From assembly GCA_017469685.1 (NCBI GenBank), contig JAFUFW010000036.1:1-32988 (forward strand): a DNA stretch of 32,988 bases, read 5' to 3'. Each line of letters begins with the position of its first letter. The first letter of the stretch is position 1. The notes under the pieces are model-generated. The model searched no databases. It saw only the letters and a list, made by a program, of their open reading frames with translations, and was not told where the DNA came from. This DNA is from Bacteroidaceae bacterium. GTDB taxonomy: Bacteria; Bacteroidota; Bacteroidia; Bacteroidales; Bacteroidaceae. The translations under genes were made by a program, and so were the position numbers. This document shows, in pieces, positions 21,802 through 28,678 of the stretch.

Positions 21802-22530
21802 TTAATGTTCCGAGCGTTGGTAGGAGTCCCTGTCGGCTTCTGACATCTCGCGGATGTGGCGCTGGCAGAGCTTGCGCAGTTCGTTGCAGAAAAGCAGCAG
21901 CACGATGCCGAACATTGCCTCGAGTCCTGGCGACACTTCCTGCGCCATGGCTATCGTGTCGAAGATGCCGTGGGCCAGCACTGGGGCTGCAATGACCCAG
22001 GGGGCGTTGCGGCGGGGGTTGTGGCCGAAATGGACGAGGCTGTAGTAGTAGCCCATGAGCACGGCGAAGAAGAAGTGGGCCGGCACTGAGAGAAGGCCGC
22101 GCAGGATGGCCGTCATGGCCCAGTCGTCGCCTGCGTTGAACACGTACTGAATGTTCTCGAAGGCAGCGAATCCCAGGCCTATGCACACGGCGTAGACGAT
22201 TCCGTCGAGGTGCTCGTCGAAGTACTTGTTGTTGCGTAAGAGCAGCCAGAGGAAGAAGAGCTTGGAAAGCTCCTCGGGCAGGGCCGCGATGCCGAATGAG
22301 TGGAGGAGCGCTTCGATGGAGTTGGTGTAGCCCGTAGGAATGAGTCCCGAGCTTAGCAGGGGCATGGAGATAAGCAGCGAGCCGAATGCGGAGAGCACAC
22401 CGAAAAACACTCCGCGCGCCAGCTGAAACGGGGGCTCGGGCTGCTCCTTGTCGCGGATGAGGATGAGAATCATCAGTACTACGGCAGGGAGGAGTGCGGC
22501 TGCAAGGATGATGTAGCTGGCGTTTAGCAT
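21802..22530 (-). CDS. PrsW-family intramembrane metalloprotease
   Basis: A 242-residue multi-pass membrane protein with the PrsW motifs in order: an E-E pair with Lys in ALPEELSKLFF (E86, E87, K90), FAAFENIQYV (E125, N126), PAHFFFAVLMGYYY (H152), and APVLAHGIFDTIA (H187, D191). About seven hydrophobic segments are visible. Family knowledge: B. subtilis PrsW makes the first cut in the anti-sigma factor RsiW and releases sigma-W; other members belong to the CPBP-related protease group. Here the next two genes on the same strand are an ECF-like sigma factor and a small single-pass membrane protein, exactly the expected partner types. The C-terminus is charged and cytosolic. The upstream region carries no clear Bacteroidetes promoter box. 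Confidence 0.88.
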   Translation of the reverse strand: MLNASYIILAAALLPAVVLMILILIRDKEQPEPPFQLARGVFFGVLSAFGSLLISMPLLSSGLIPTGYTNSIEALLHSFGIAALPEELSKLFFLWLLLRNNKYFDEHLDGIVYAVCIGLGFAAFENIQYVFNAGDDWAMTAILRGLLSVPAHFFFAVLMGYYYSLVHFGHNPRRNAPWVIAAPVLAHGIFDTIAMAQEVSPGLEAMFGIVLLLFCNELRKLCQRHIREMSEADRDSYQRSEH

Positions 22531-22675
22531 CTATGGGCGGTACACATTATTAATATATGCGCGCGAGGCAAAAACATATATCGAGGACAAAGTAAGCAAA
22601 TTATTCGAGTGTATGCAAGAAAAAATGCCAGAAAATTTCACGAATCGTTAAAGTTTGCATTTTCCCCCTATTTAA

Positions 22676-22707
22676 TTTGCAGGGCTTTCGCGAAAGGGCT
22701 ACCTTTG
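22676..22707 (+). promoter_or_regulatory. Strong forward promoter with no protein gene behind it
   Basis: TTTG (22676-22679), 20 bp, then TACCTTTG (22700-22707). It faces a stretch of over 600 bp without a forward ORF and therefore probably drives an RNA. Confidence 0.7.
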
Positions 22708-22710
22708 CAT

Positions 22711-22955
22711 TGTGATCTTTGAAACAGGCGTCGACGCAGGCATGGCCTGCTCGCTTCGCAAGATATAGCCGCATCAGTTCGACTGGGAGACTCATCAATT
22801 ACATCAAGAAAACCGAGGAAGCTTCGCTGACCAATGGCGGGCTGCGCCCCGTTAGCGGGGTAACCTCCTTTTAGGAGGCCGGCAGATTACAAAGGCAGAG
22901 GGCACTCAAATCATTTATTCTCGGAGTTCTCATCACATCGCTGATGCGGCTTTTT
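22711..22955 (+). ncRNA. Candidate structured noncoding RNA
   Basis: It begins a few bases after a strong promoter. The start TGTGATC (22711-22717) pairs with GATTACA (22885-22891), extended by one pair each side, closing a body of about 180 nt. Inside are GCGTCGACGC and GCAGGC-ATG-GCCTGC hairpins near 22728-22750, CCCCG-TTAG-CGGGG (22847-22860), CCTCC-TTTTA-GGAGG (22864-22878), and CTGC/GCAG flanks that would make a multi-branch junction. GGGCTGCGCCC and GTTA/TAAC pairings compete with these, suggesting alternative folds. A weak hairpin plus TTTTT at 22931-22955 may end it. Size and closing stem are reminiscent of 6S RNA, but no diagnostic motif was recognised. tmRNA, RNase P RNA, SRP RNA and common riboswitch motifs were not found. 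The extent is approximate. Confidence 0.5.
22931..22955 (+). terminator. Weak terminator candidate for the noncoding RNA
   Basis: CATCA (22931-22935) pairs with TGATG (22942-22946) around CATCGC, then CGGC and TTTTTG. The stem is only 5 bp, so this is a tentative end. Confidence 0.3.
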
Positions 22956-23029
22956 GTGCACTGACGTAAGCGAGGCTGGCGCTGCTTTCTTAGATAAGAC
23001 AAGTTGCTTTTCTTCCGAAGAAGCAGCCG

Positions 23030-23221
23030 TCAGCGTAGTAGCCTGCGGAAGGAGGCGAGCTTTTGTGCTAACGTGTCGTCGTCCAAGAGTGGCTGTTCGC
23101 TTTGGAGCCATACCTTGAATGCCTGTTCGGCTTTGGCAAAAGCCTGTGCGCGCCCCACCTTGAGGCCGCTGGCGTATGGCGTGTGAGGGAGTAATGCCCG
23201 GTTGAAATTTCCGTCGCTCAT
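23030..23221 (-). CDS. Small conserved-looking protein of unknown function
   Basis: A 63-residue protein starting MSDGNFNRALLPHTPYASGL, then a basic helical stretch KVGRAQAFAKAEQAFKVWLQ and LLDDDTLAQKLASFRRLLR. From memory, short Bacteroidales proteins with the same SxGNFNRALLP..YxSGxxxGxAQ start are widespread, often beside an amidase gene, but their function is unknown. It is soluble and without signal peptide. It is divergent from the amidase gene and has its own promoter element at 23268-23275. Other reverse ORFs nearby (22911-23111) are in a different frame and look spurious. Confidence 0.7.
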   Translation of the reverse strand: MSDGNFNRALLPHTPYASGLKVGRAQAFAKAEQAFKVWLQSEQPLLDDDTLAQKLASFRRLLR

Positions 23222-23267
23222 GTTTGTTGGAGCTTTATATGTATGCTTAAAAGCTTGTTTTCGAGCG

Positions 23268-23275
23268 CAAAATTA
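23268..23275 (-). promoter_or_regulatory. -7 element for the 63-residue protein gene
   Basis: The reverse strand reads TAATTTTG (TAnnTTTG), with an approximate -33 (ATTG, reverse of 23297-23300) about 21 bp away. The start codon is 47 bp downstream. Confidence 0.5.
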
Positions 23276-23338
23276 CAAAAAGTTGAGGCCTTTGTGCAAT
23301 TTATTTGAGGATAAATGACTGCGGTTCTTAGTTTTTAT

Positions 23339-23346
23339 TATCTTTG
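23339..23346 (+). promoter_or_regulatory. -7 element for the amidase gene
   Basis: TATCTTTG matches TAnnTTTG, 24 bp before the ATG at 23371. The leader would be short (about 18 nt). No TTTG at the -33 spacing. Confidence 0.5.
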
Positions 23347-23370
23347 CCCACAGATAAGGAGTAGAATACA

Positions 23371-24780
23371 ATGAAACGCATTGCACTGATATTGCTGTGC
23401 CTGATGCCAGTGTTGGCTATGGGTGCAAGGAAAGTGACATGGGTCATTGACCCTGGTCATGGGGGGCACGACACCGGTTGCGAAGGCCGGCGCTCCAACG
23501 AGAAGACAATCTCGCTGGCCGTAGCAAAGGAGGTTGGCCGCTTGGTGAAAAAACATATCGACGGCGTGCGCGTAGTCTACACCCGCGAGAAAGACACTTA
23601 CCCGACTCTCTCTGAGCGCTGCCACATGGCCAATGCCCGCGGCGCCGAGCTTTTCATATCTATTCATGTCAACTCGGCACCAAACCCCTATGTGCGTGGT
23701 ACAGAGTCGTTTTATGCCATGAATGTGCCTCTCTCGGGCGCTCAGGCTGGCAAGAGCGAGCTGTTGGCCCTGTTGCTGCAGCGCCAGTATCTCTCGCATG
23801 GCCGTGAGATTAGCCGTGGTGTGAAGCAGAGGGAACTTTACGTGTGCGAGAACACCAACATGCCTAGCGTGCTCACCGAGATAGGCTTCATCACCAACGA
23901 GACGGAGGAGGCTTACATGACGTCAAAGGCTGGGCAGCAGGAGCTTGCTGATGCTATTTATAAAGCGCTGGCCGAATACCGCGAGCTGACGAAGAACGGG
24001 GCTGTGGATAAGGCTAAGTTGCGCAACCTCAGATATAGCCACTATGCTCCTTTAACCGTGGTTGCGCCTAAGAATAAGGCTGCCATTGAGGTGATTCCTA
24101 CCGCGGCCGAGCAGGCTAAGGAGGCGGCTGAGGAGGCTGTGGAAGTGGCGAAGGATAATAAGGCGAAAGCCGAGGCCGCAAAGATAGCCAAGGCTGAAGC
24201 TGACGCAAGGGCAAAGGCTGAAGCAGAGGAGAAGGCACGCGAGAAGGCGTTGGCTGAGGCTAAGGAGCGAGAGGAAGCTGAGGCACGTGCCAAAGCTGAG
24301 GCACTGGCGAAGGCTGAAGATGAAGCAAAAGCCAAGGCCGAAGCAGAAGCCAAGGCAAATGGAGCGGCAACAGCGGTCACAGAGGCTAAAGCTAAAGCTG
24401 AGACCAAAACAAAAGCAGAGACAGAAGCAAAGGTGAAAGCTGAGGCCGAAGACAAGGCTAAGGCTGGCGCTGAGACAACAAAAAAAGCCACCACAGAGGC
24501 AGCTAATGAGAAACCGTATTTTGCTATTCAGCTAATGAATACTGCAACGAAGCTGAAAGAGGGCGACTATCGCCTAAAGGGCTTCAAGGGTGTCACTTAC
24601 GTTCCCTCTGGCGACCGCTTCAAGGTTATCTATAGCCATGCTACAGACTATCAGGTTATTAAGAATGAACTGGTAGGCGTGCGCGAGACTTTCCCCGAAG
24701 CGTTCATTGTGGCCTTCTTAGGCGATAGGCAGATTACTACGGCTGAGGCCATCGAACTGATGAAAAGACCCAGCCCATAG
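23371..24780 (+). CDS. Secreted N-acetylmuramoyl-L-alanine amidase (Amidase_3) with long charged helical linker
   Basis: A 469-residue periplasmic enzyme that cuts the amide bond between MurNAc and the stem peptide, normally for daughter-cell separation. Signal peptide residues 1-19; Amidase_3 domain about 20-205 with zinc ligands H30 (VIDPGHGGHD), E44 (RRSNEKTISLA) and H99 (ELFISIHVNSA), and catalytic E170 (SVLTEIGFITNE). Residues about 245-378 are almost only Ala, Lys and Glu (AKAEAEAKAKAE-type), like the TolA linker or a single alpha-helix. The end (about 381-469) is a small folded domain (KPYFAIQLMNTATKLKEGDY, FPEAFIVAFLGDRQIT) resembling the SPOR-like C-terminus of Bacteroidetes amidases. 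No regulatory helix blocking the active site, as in E. coli AmiC, was seen. Confidence 0.93.
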   Translation: MKRIALILLCLMPVLAMGARKVTWVIDPGHGGHDTGCEGRRSNEKTISLAVAKEVGRLVKKHIDGVRVVYTREKDTYPTLSERCHMANARGAELFISIHVNSAPNPYVRGTESFYAMNVPLSGAQAGKSELLALLLQRQYLSHGREISRGVKQRELYVCENTNMPSVLTEIGFITNETEEAYMTSKAGQQELADAIYKALAEYRELTKNGAVDKAKLRNLRYSHYAPLTVVAPKNKAAIEVIPTAAEQAKEAAEEAVEVAKDNKAKAEAAKIAKAEADARAKAEAEEKAREKALAEAKEREEAEARAKAEALAKAEDEAKAKAEAEAKANGAATAVTEAKAKAETKTKAETEAKVKAEAEDKAKAGAETTKKATTEAANEKPYFAIQLMNTATKLKEGDYRLKGFKGVTYVPSGDRFKVIYSHATDYQVIKNELVGVRETFPEAFIVAFLGDRQITTAEAIELMKRPSP

Positions 24781-24820
24781 CACATTCAGTGATAGGAGGG
24801 GAGCAGCCTCCTTCAATATT

Positions 24821-25552
24821 ATGGATAGACATTATCATCCACTCGTTTATGCACGCCTCAGGGCCTTGTTTGGCTCAGAGGACTGGGAAGGCTTGCAGGC
24901 TTATCTCGACAGCCTCTCGAATGCACATTTCCGCACTGCTGGCTACATAATAGGCGAACGCCTGCTCGAGGACGTCAGCCCGCAGGTCTTTTGGGAAGTG
25001 GCTCGTCGTCTGATTCTGTGGCAGCCGAAGGCTTTTGTCGTCACTATGGCAAAGGCTGCAGCTGTGCGCCTGAAAACTGGCTCACTTAGTCTCTGTGATG
25101 ATGGCTTCTCTGCCTTAGCCTATTCGTTGAAGGATGTCAGCCATGCGCTGGATCGAGAAAAACTACTTGCCGTTTGGCTGCCCGTCGTAAGCGACTACGA
25201 GGCTATGGAAGCGCTGTTCGACAGCCTTGGAATTGCTGATCCGCGCCGGCGTGTTGACTTCCTCATGCACAGCGATAGTCTCACAGCAGCTTTCGTACTT
25301 CTGCGCACACTCCGATACGAAGAGCATGACCGCGATTATCTTACGAGTGTCTGCAGGAGTTTAATTCGCCGTGCGACGGCGGAGAGTGACTCCCGCTCCC
25401 GCGGCCTCGGCTTCAATGTGGCGAGTCTGCTACGCAGTTTCTTCGACCTGCCTGACGTACGCGGCACGTTCTCGCTCGCTACGGAAGCTTACGAACTATC
25501 GCGTATCGATACGGACTTCGACGTTTTCTGCCGCGTGGTAACGAAAGTCTGA
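24821..25552 (+). CDS. Uncharacterised helical cytosolic protein
   Basis: A 243-residue protein without signal peptide or membrane segment. It is built of regularly spaced amphipathic helices (VYARLRALFGSEDWEGLQAY, VFWEVARRLILWQPKAFVVT, REKLLAVWLPVVSDYEAMEA, DYLTSVCRSLIRRATAESDS), which could be a HEAT-like or other helical repeat. No catalytic motif was recognised. It follows the amidase by 40 bp in the same direction, with a small GGAGG/CCTCC hairpin in the gap, and may be co-transcribed. Its stop is 4 bp from the convergent dedA stop, so its terminator must lie inside dedA (see the hairpin at 25579-25633). Confidence 0.8.
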   Translation: MDRHYHPLVYARLRALFGSEDWEGLQAYLDSLSNAHFRTAGYIIGERLLEDVSPQVFWEVARRLILWQPKAFVVTMAKAAAVRLKTGSLSLCDDGFSALAYSLKDVSHALDREKLLAVWLPVVSDYEAMEALFDSLGIADPRRRVDFLMHSDSLTAAFVLLRTLRYEEHDRDYLTSVCRSLIRRATAESDSRSRGLGFNVASLLRSFFDLPDVRGTFSLATEAYELSRIDTDFDVFCRVVTKV

Positions 25553-25556
25553 CCGC

Positions 25557-26177
25557 TTATTTCTTCCTTGCTTTATAAACCAAATAGGCTACGACGACGA
25601 TAGCGAGCGCTATCATCGCGTAGCCTATTTGGTGACTATAGCGAGTGACGGTGTCCGACAGTTGGTCCTCAGGTACGACGCTGGCAAGGGCATATCCCAT
25701 GGCTGCAAGGATGATATTCCATAGACCCGCGCCGATGGTGGTGTAAAGGATGAAATGCGAGAGGCGCATTTTGGCGATGCCGGCGGGGATGGAGATAAGG
25801 TGACGGATGCCAGGAACGAGGCGCCCGATAAGAGTTGCCAAGGCCCCGTGGTCAGTGAAGTACTTCTCTGTACGCTCTACCTTCTGCTCGTTGAGGAGGC
25901 ACATACGCCCCACAGCGCTCCGGGCGAAGGCGTAGACGACAGGACGGCCCAGGTAGCGGGCAGCAGTGTAGTTGATCAAGGCGCCGAGGTTGGCTCCGAG
26001 AGTTGCGCAAAGCACAATGAGAAAGAAGTTCAACTCGCTGCCGTTGGCAGCTGCACGATAGGCCGCAGGCGGCACCACAAGCTCACTCGGTATAGGTATC
26101 ACCGTACTTTCGAGTGTCATAAGGAAGGTGATGGTCCAGTAGTTTAGATGGTCGATGCACCAAGTTATGAAGGACAT
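25557..26177 (-). CDS. DedA-family inner-membrane protein (VTT domain)
   Basis: A 206-residue polytopic protein of the DedA/VTT family. Characteristic motifs are STVIPIPSELVVPPAAYRA, ALINYTAARYLGRPVVYAFA and the signature GRLVPGIRHLISIPAGIAKM, followed by two C-terminal membrane helices (TTIGAGLWNIILAAMGYALA; IGYAMIALAIVVVAYLVYK). Family knowledge: DedA proteins support membrane homeostasis and act as flippases for undecaprenyl phosphate or phosphatidylethanolamine, and they affect cell division and drug tolerance. It is the last gene of the reverse cluster, 75 bp after the glycosyltransferase gene. The DNA for the last helix contains a large inverted repeat. Confidence 0.93.
   Translation of the reverse strand: MSFITWCIDHLNYWTITFLMTLESTVIPIPSELVVPPAAYRAAANGSELNFFLIVLCATLGANLGALINYTAARYLGRPVVYAFARSAVGRMCLLNEQKVERTEKYFTDHGALATLIGRLVPGIRHLISIPAGIAKMRLSHFILYTTIGAGLWNIILAAMGYALASVVPEDQLSDTVTRYSHQIGYAMIALAIVVVAYLVYKARKK
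25579..25633. terminator. Long inverted repeat inside the dedA 3-prime end
   Basis: ACCAAATAGGCTACG (25579-25593) is exactly complementary to 25619-25633. The inside pairs further (GATAGC with GCTATC around GAGC) with one bulge and one mismatch, for about 24 bp in all. It encodes the last DedA helix, yet lies 27 bp beyond the stop of the convergent gene. No T-run follows it. Confidence 0.55.
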
Positions 26178-26252
26178 TAGTTGGATTAGGGATTAGGTTA
26201 AGAGAGTTAGGGATTAAGAATAATGGATTATAAATAAGGGCGGGAAGCTCCT
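26178..26252. other. Low-complexity GGATTAGGGATTAGG-type spacer
   Basis: This gap between the glycosyltransferase and dedA genes holds drifting GATTAGGGATTAGG / GTTAGGGATTAAG units with a period near 7-8 bp. No promoter box, ORF or stable hairpin is visible. Confidence 0.5.
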
Positions 26253-27473
26253 TCAAACGAATTTCTTGCGAAACTCATTGCGAGAGGCTCGCTTGTGAGC
26301 TATGGCATCGGAGAAACGCCAGAATGGAAGACGAAGTTCGAAGAGCAGGAACGAGAGGTAGTAACTGCGGTAGCTTAGGGTGCGGGCTGTGCGGTTGAAA
26401 GATGAAATCTTAACGCAGATATAGACTATCGCCAGCAAGGCTGTGATGGCTACTGCTGAATATATTGAAGTGACATCCAAGTCAATATTGACGATGAAAG
26501 GCAGCGCCACGCCTGCTGCAACACCAGCAAATAGCACCCACGGCATCAGTAGGCGTATGCCCTTACGGAAGTTATGGAACCACGTGTGGCGACGGTGTCG
26601 GCGCGTTTCGCAGGCGAAGAGACGTTGCTTCTTCCACGTGCGCTCGTCGGGCAGAGGGTCTTGGATAACTATTGCCGATGGTGTCAGCATCAGGGCTGTA
26701 TTCGAAGGTTTAGATGTGGCATTGACGAGCAGTTCCTCGGCGCCAAGTTTCAGGTTAAGGTGCTCTGAGAAACCTTGATGCTCTATGAAGAGGCTCTTGC
26801 GATAGGCCAAGTTGCAGCCGTCGGCACGTACGGCGGCGTGACCTGTTAGCACATGCTCGAAGTTTGAGAAGTCCTCCCAAAGGCGGGCGAAGCCACTCTT
26901 CATATTGAGCCACGAATGGCGGCTCTCGGCGTAAACAGCCTGACCAATGACAATGTCGGGTTCGCCCTTAAGTCTCTTGCCTTGGGGACCGCACTGTGGG
27001 GCTACTATGGTTTCGCCTATGCGCGTCAGCCAGTTAGGGGAGGCTGGTTCGCAGTCGGGACGCGTGACAACAATCCAATCGTAGGTGGCGGCGCGAAAAC
27101 CGAGCGTTAGTGCAAGGCGGTCGAGGCTGATGTCACGGGCCGAACTGGGGGTGAAGGTGTGGTGCAGGTTTGCGTGCTGAAACTCGAAGCGTTCGATGAC
27201 GTCCTTGGTATCGTCAGTAGAGCCGGCGTTGACGACAATAACCTCAAATAGGTCGTAGTCCTGGGCCAGTATTGCCGGCAGGTGGCGCCGGAGCGCTGTC
27301 GCCTGGTTGTGTGCTGGAATGACTACCGTGAGAGGGGGAAGGGGAGTGCTGACTGGTGAAAACTTCTGGAACTTGCTGACGCGACGACCTACACGACCAT
27401 AGCCGTAGGCCACAATTATTGCAATAAGCCACAAGGCAAGGAACATGAGTATGTAGATCTTGATTATCAGCAA
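26253..27473 (-). CDS. Membrane-bound family 2 glycosyltransferase
   Basis: A 406-residue protein anchored by an N-terminal helix (MLIIKIYILMFLALWLIAII) with a GT-A domain at about 45-290. The motifs are LTVVIPAHNQATALRRHLPA, VIVVNAGSTDDTKDVIERFE and WIVVTRPDCEPASPNWLTRI (in place of the usual DxD region), then AEELLVNATSKPS. Two more membrane helices follow (about 310-365; VLFAGVAAGVALPFIVNI, ISAVAITALLAIVYI-like), then a basic tail. Such proteins transfer sugars from nucleotide donors to envelope glycans or lipids; the substrate is unknown. It lies 25 bp after lysA on the same strand and is probably co-transcribed with the amino-acid genes. Confidence 0.9.
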   Translation of the reverse strand: MLIIKIYILMFLALWLIAIIVAYGYGRVGRRVSKFQKFSPVSTPLPPLTVVIPAHNQATALRRHLPAILAQDYDLFEVIVVNAGSTDDTKDVIERFEFQHANLHHTFTPSSARDISLDRLALTLGFRAATYDWIVVTRPDCEPASPNWLTRIGETIVAPQCGPQGKRLKGEPDIVIGQAVYAESRHSWLNMKSGFARLWEDFSNFEHVLTGHAAVRADGCNLAYRKSLFIEHQGFSEHLNLKLGAEELLVNATSKPSNTALMLTPSAIVIQDPLPDERTWKKQRLFACETRRHRRHTWFHNFRKGIRLLMPWVLFAGVAAGVALPFIVNIDLDVTSIYSAVAITALLAIVYICVKISSFNRTARTLSYRSYYLSFLLFELRLPFWRFSDAIAHKRASRNEFRKKFV

Positions 27474-27498
27474 GGCTGTAGAAGGGGCTGTTTGAGGG

Positions 27499-28656
27499 TT
27501 AAAGAATAAAGGCTTGCGGCAGCGGACGATGGTTGTAGGTGGATGCCATAGTCTGCCCGTAGGCTCCGGCAGAGCGTATGAGCATCAGGTCGCCGCGGCA
27601 TGTGCGGGGTAGGGGATAGTCGTAGGCAAAGACGTCTGACGACTCGCAAATGGGACCGACGACGTCATACATCACTTTGTCTTCCGTCTCCTTGCGTTCT
27701 GAGGCAGTGACATTCTCTATCTTATGTAAGGCTCCATAGAGAGCTGGGCGTATGAGTTCAGTCATGCCAGCGTCAAGAATTACGAAGTCCTTAACAGCGG
27801 TGTGTTTCACGTAGAGCACACGAGTGAGTAGGCTGCCCATTTGTGCCACTATGGCTCGTCCGAGCTCGAAGTGGAGCTGCTGCCCCTGACGAAGTTTCAG
27901 ATGGCGACGGAAGGTCTCGAAATAGGCTGCGAAGTTGGCAATGGGATGGCCGTCAGGGTCATCGTAGCTCACACCCAGTCCGCCGCCAACGTTGATGTTA
28001 CGAACCTCTATGCCTTCGCCTTCCAGCAGTTCCTGCAATTCATTGATGCGCAGGCAGAGGGATTCGAAGTCGCTCATGTCAAGCAGTTGCGAGCCTATGT
28101 GGAAGTGCAAACCAACGAAGTCGATATTGGGTAAACTCTGGGCCTGACGAATTGTGGTAATCATATCTTTGTGAGCGATGCCAAACTTATTTTCGGCGCA
28201 GCCCGTGGTTATGTGGGCGTGGGTGCTGGCTTCCACGTCGGGGTTTATGCGGAGGCTAATGTGGGCTATGGTGCCAGTATCTGTTGCCAGTTCGCTAATT
28301 ACAGCCAGTTCTTCGCGGCTCTCCACATTGAACATCCCTATGCCGAGATTAAGCGCCAGGCGTATCTCCCAGTCGGCTTTGCCGACGCCGGCGAAAGCTA
28401 TCTCCGAGGCAGGGAAGTTGGCCTCGATGGCTGCGCGTATTTCGCCGCCGCTGACGCAGTCAGCTCCGAAGCCCTCGCGGGCTATTGCGGAAAGCACTTC
28501 TGGATTGTCATTGGCCTTGATGGCATAGTGTACATGGCAGCTTGTGTTGTCGTGAGTCTCTGCCTTTATGGCGGCGAGAGTAGAGTCAAGCAGAGCCCTG
28601 TCGTAGACATACGAGGGCGTGGGCAGAGCTTGCAGTTGTGTTGTGTTGAAAGGCAT
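27499..28656 (-). CDS. lysA: Diaminopimelate decarboxylase
   Basis: A 385-residue PLP enzyme (fold type III) that makes L-lysine from meso-diaminopimelate. PLP Lys47 is in HVHYAIKANDNPEVL. The glycine-rich phosphate-binding region is VRNINVGGGLGVSYDDPDGH, the substrate Cys motif is DVVGPICESSDVFA, and AGAYGQTMASTYNHRPLP lies near the C-terminus. The length is shorter than the usual 410-430, as in other Bacteroidetes LysA. It is 22 bp downstream of lysC, forming a lysine-pathway pair. Confidence 0.96.
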   Translation of the reverse strand: MPFNTTQLQALPTPSYVYDRALLDSTLAAIKAETHDNTSCHVHYAIKANDNPEVLSAIAREGFGADCVSGGEIRAAIEANFPASEIAFAGVGKADWEIRLALNLGIGMFNVESREELAVISELATDTGTIAHISLRINPDVEASTHAHITTGCAENKFGIAHKDMITTIRQAQSLPNIDFVGLHFHIGSQLLDMSDFESLCLRINELQELLEGEGIEVRNINVGGGLGVSYDDPDGHPIANFAAYFETFRRHLKLRQGQQLHFELGRAIVAQMGSLLTRVLYVKHTAVKDFVILDAGMTELIRPALYGALHKIENVTASERKETEDKVMYDVVGPICESSDVFAYDYPLPRTCRGDLMLIRSAGAYGQTMASTYNHRPLPQAFIL

Positions 28657-28678
28657 GGTGGGTGAGAGATATTGAGCG

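Noticed and set aside
22601-22798. Reverse 65-residue ORF over the noncoding RNA promoter
   Set aside because: It crosses a strong forward promoter and the hairpin region, has no recognised motif and no upstream promoter box of its own.
22711-22955. tmRNA, RNase P RNA, SRP RNA, cobalamin, TPP or FMN riboswitch at this place
   Set aside because: The conserved cores I know for these (for example GAGGAAAGTCC of RNase P, the GGAAG-type SRP loop, B12 box, CTGAGA of TPP) are absent.
22911-23111. Reverse 66-residue basic ORF
   Set aside because: It overlaps the more credible 63-residue gene in another frame and has random-looking composition.
24042-24494. Reverse 150-residue Ala/Ser/Phe-rich ORF
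   Set aside because: It is the complement of the Ala/Lys/Glu linker of the amidase and arises from the repetitive codons.
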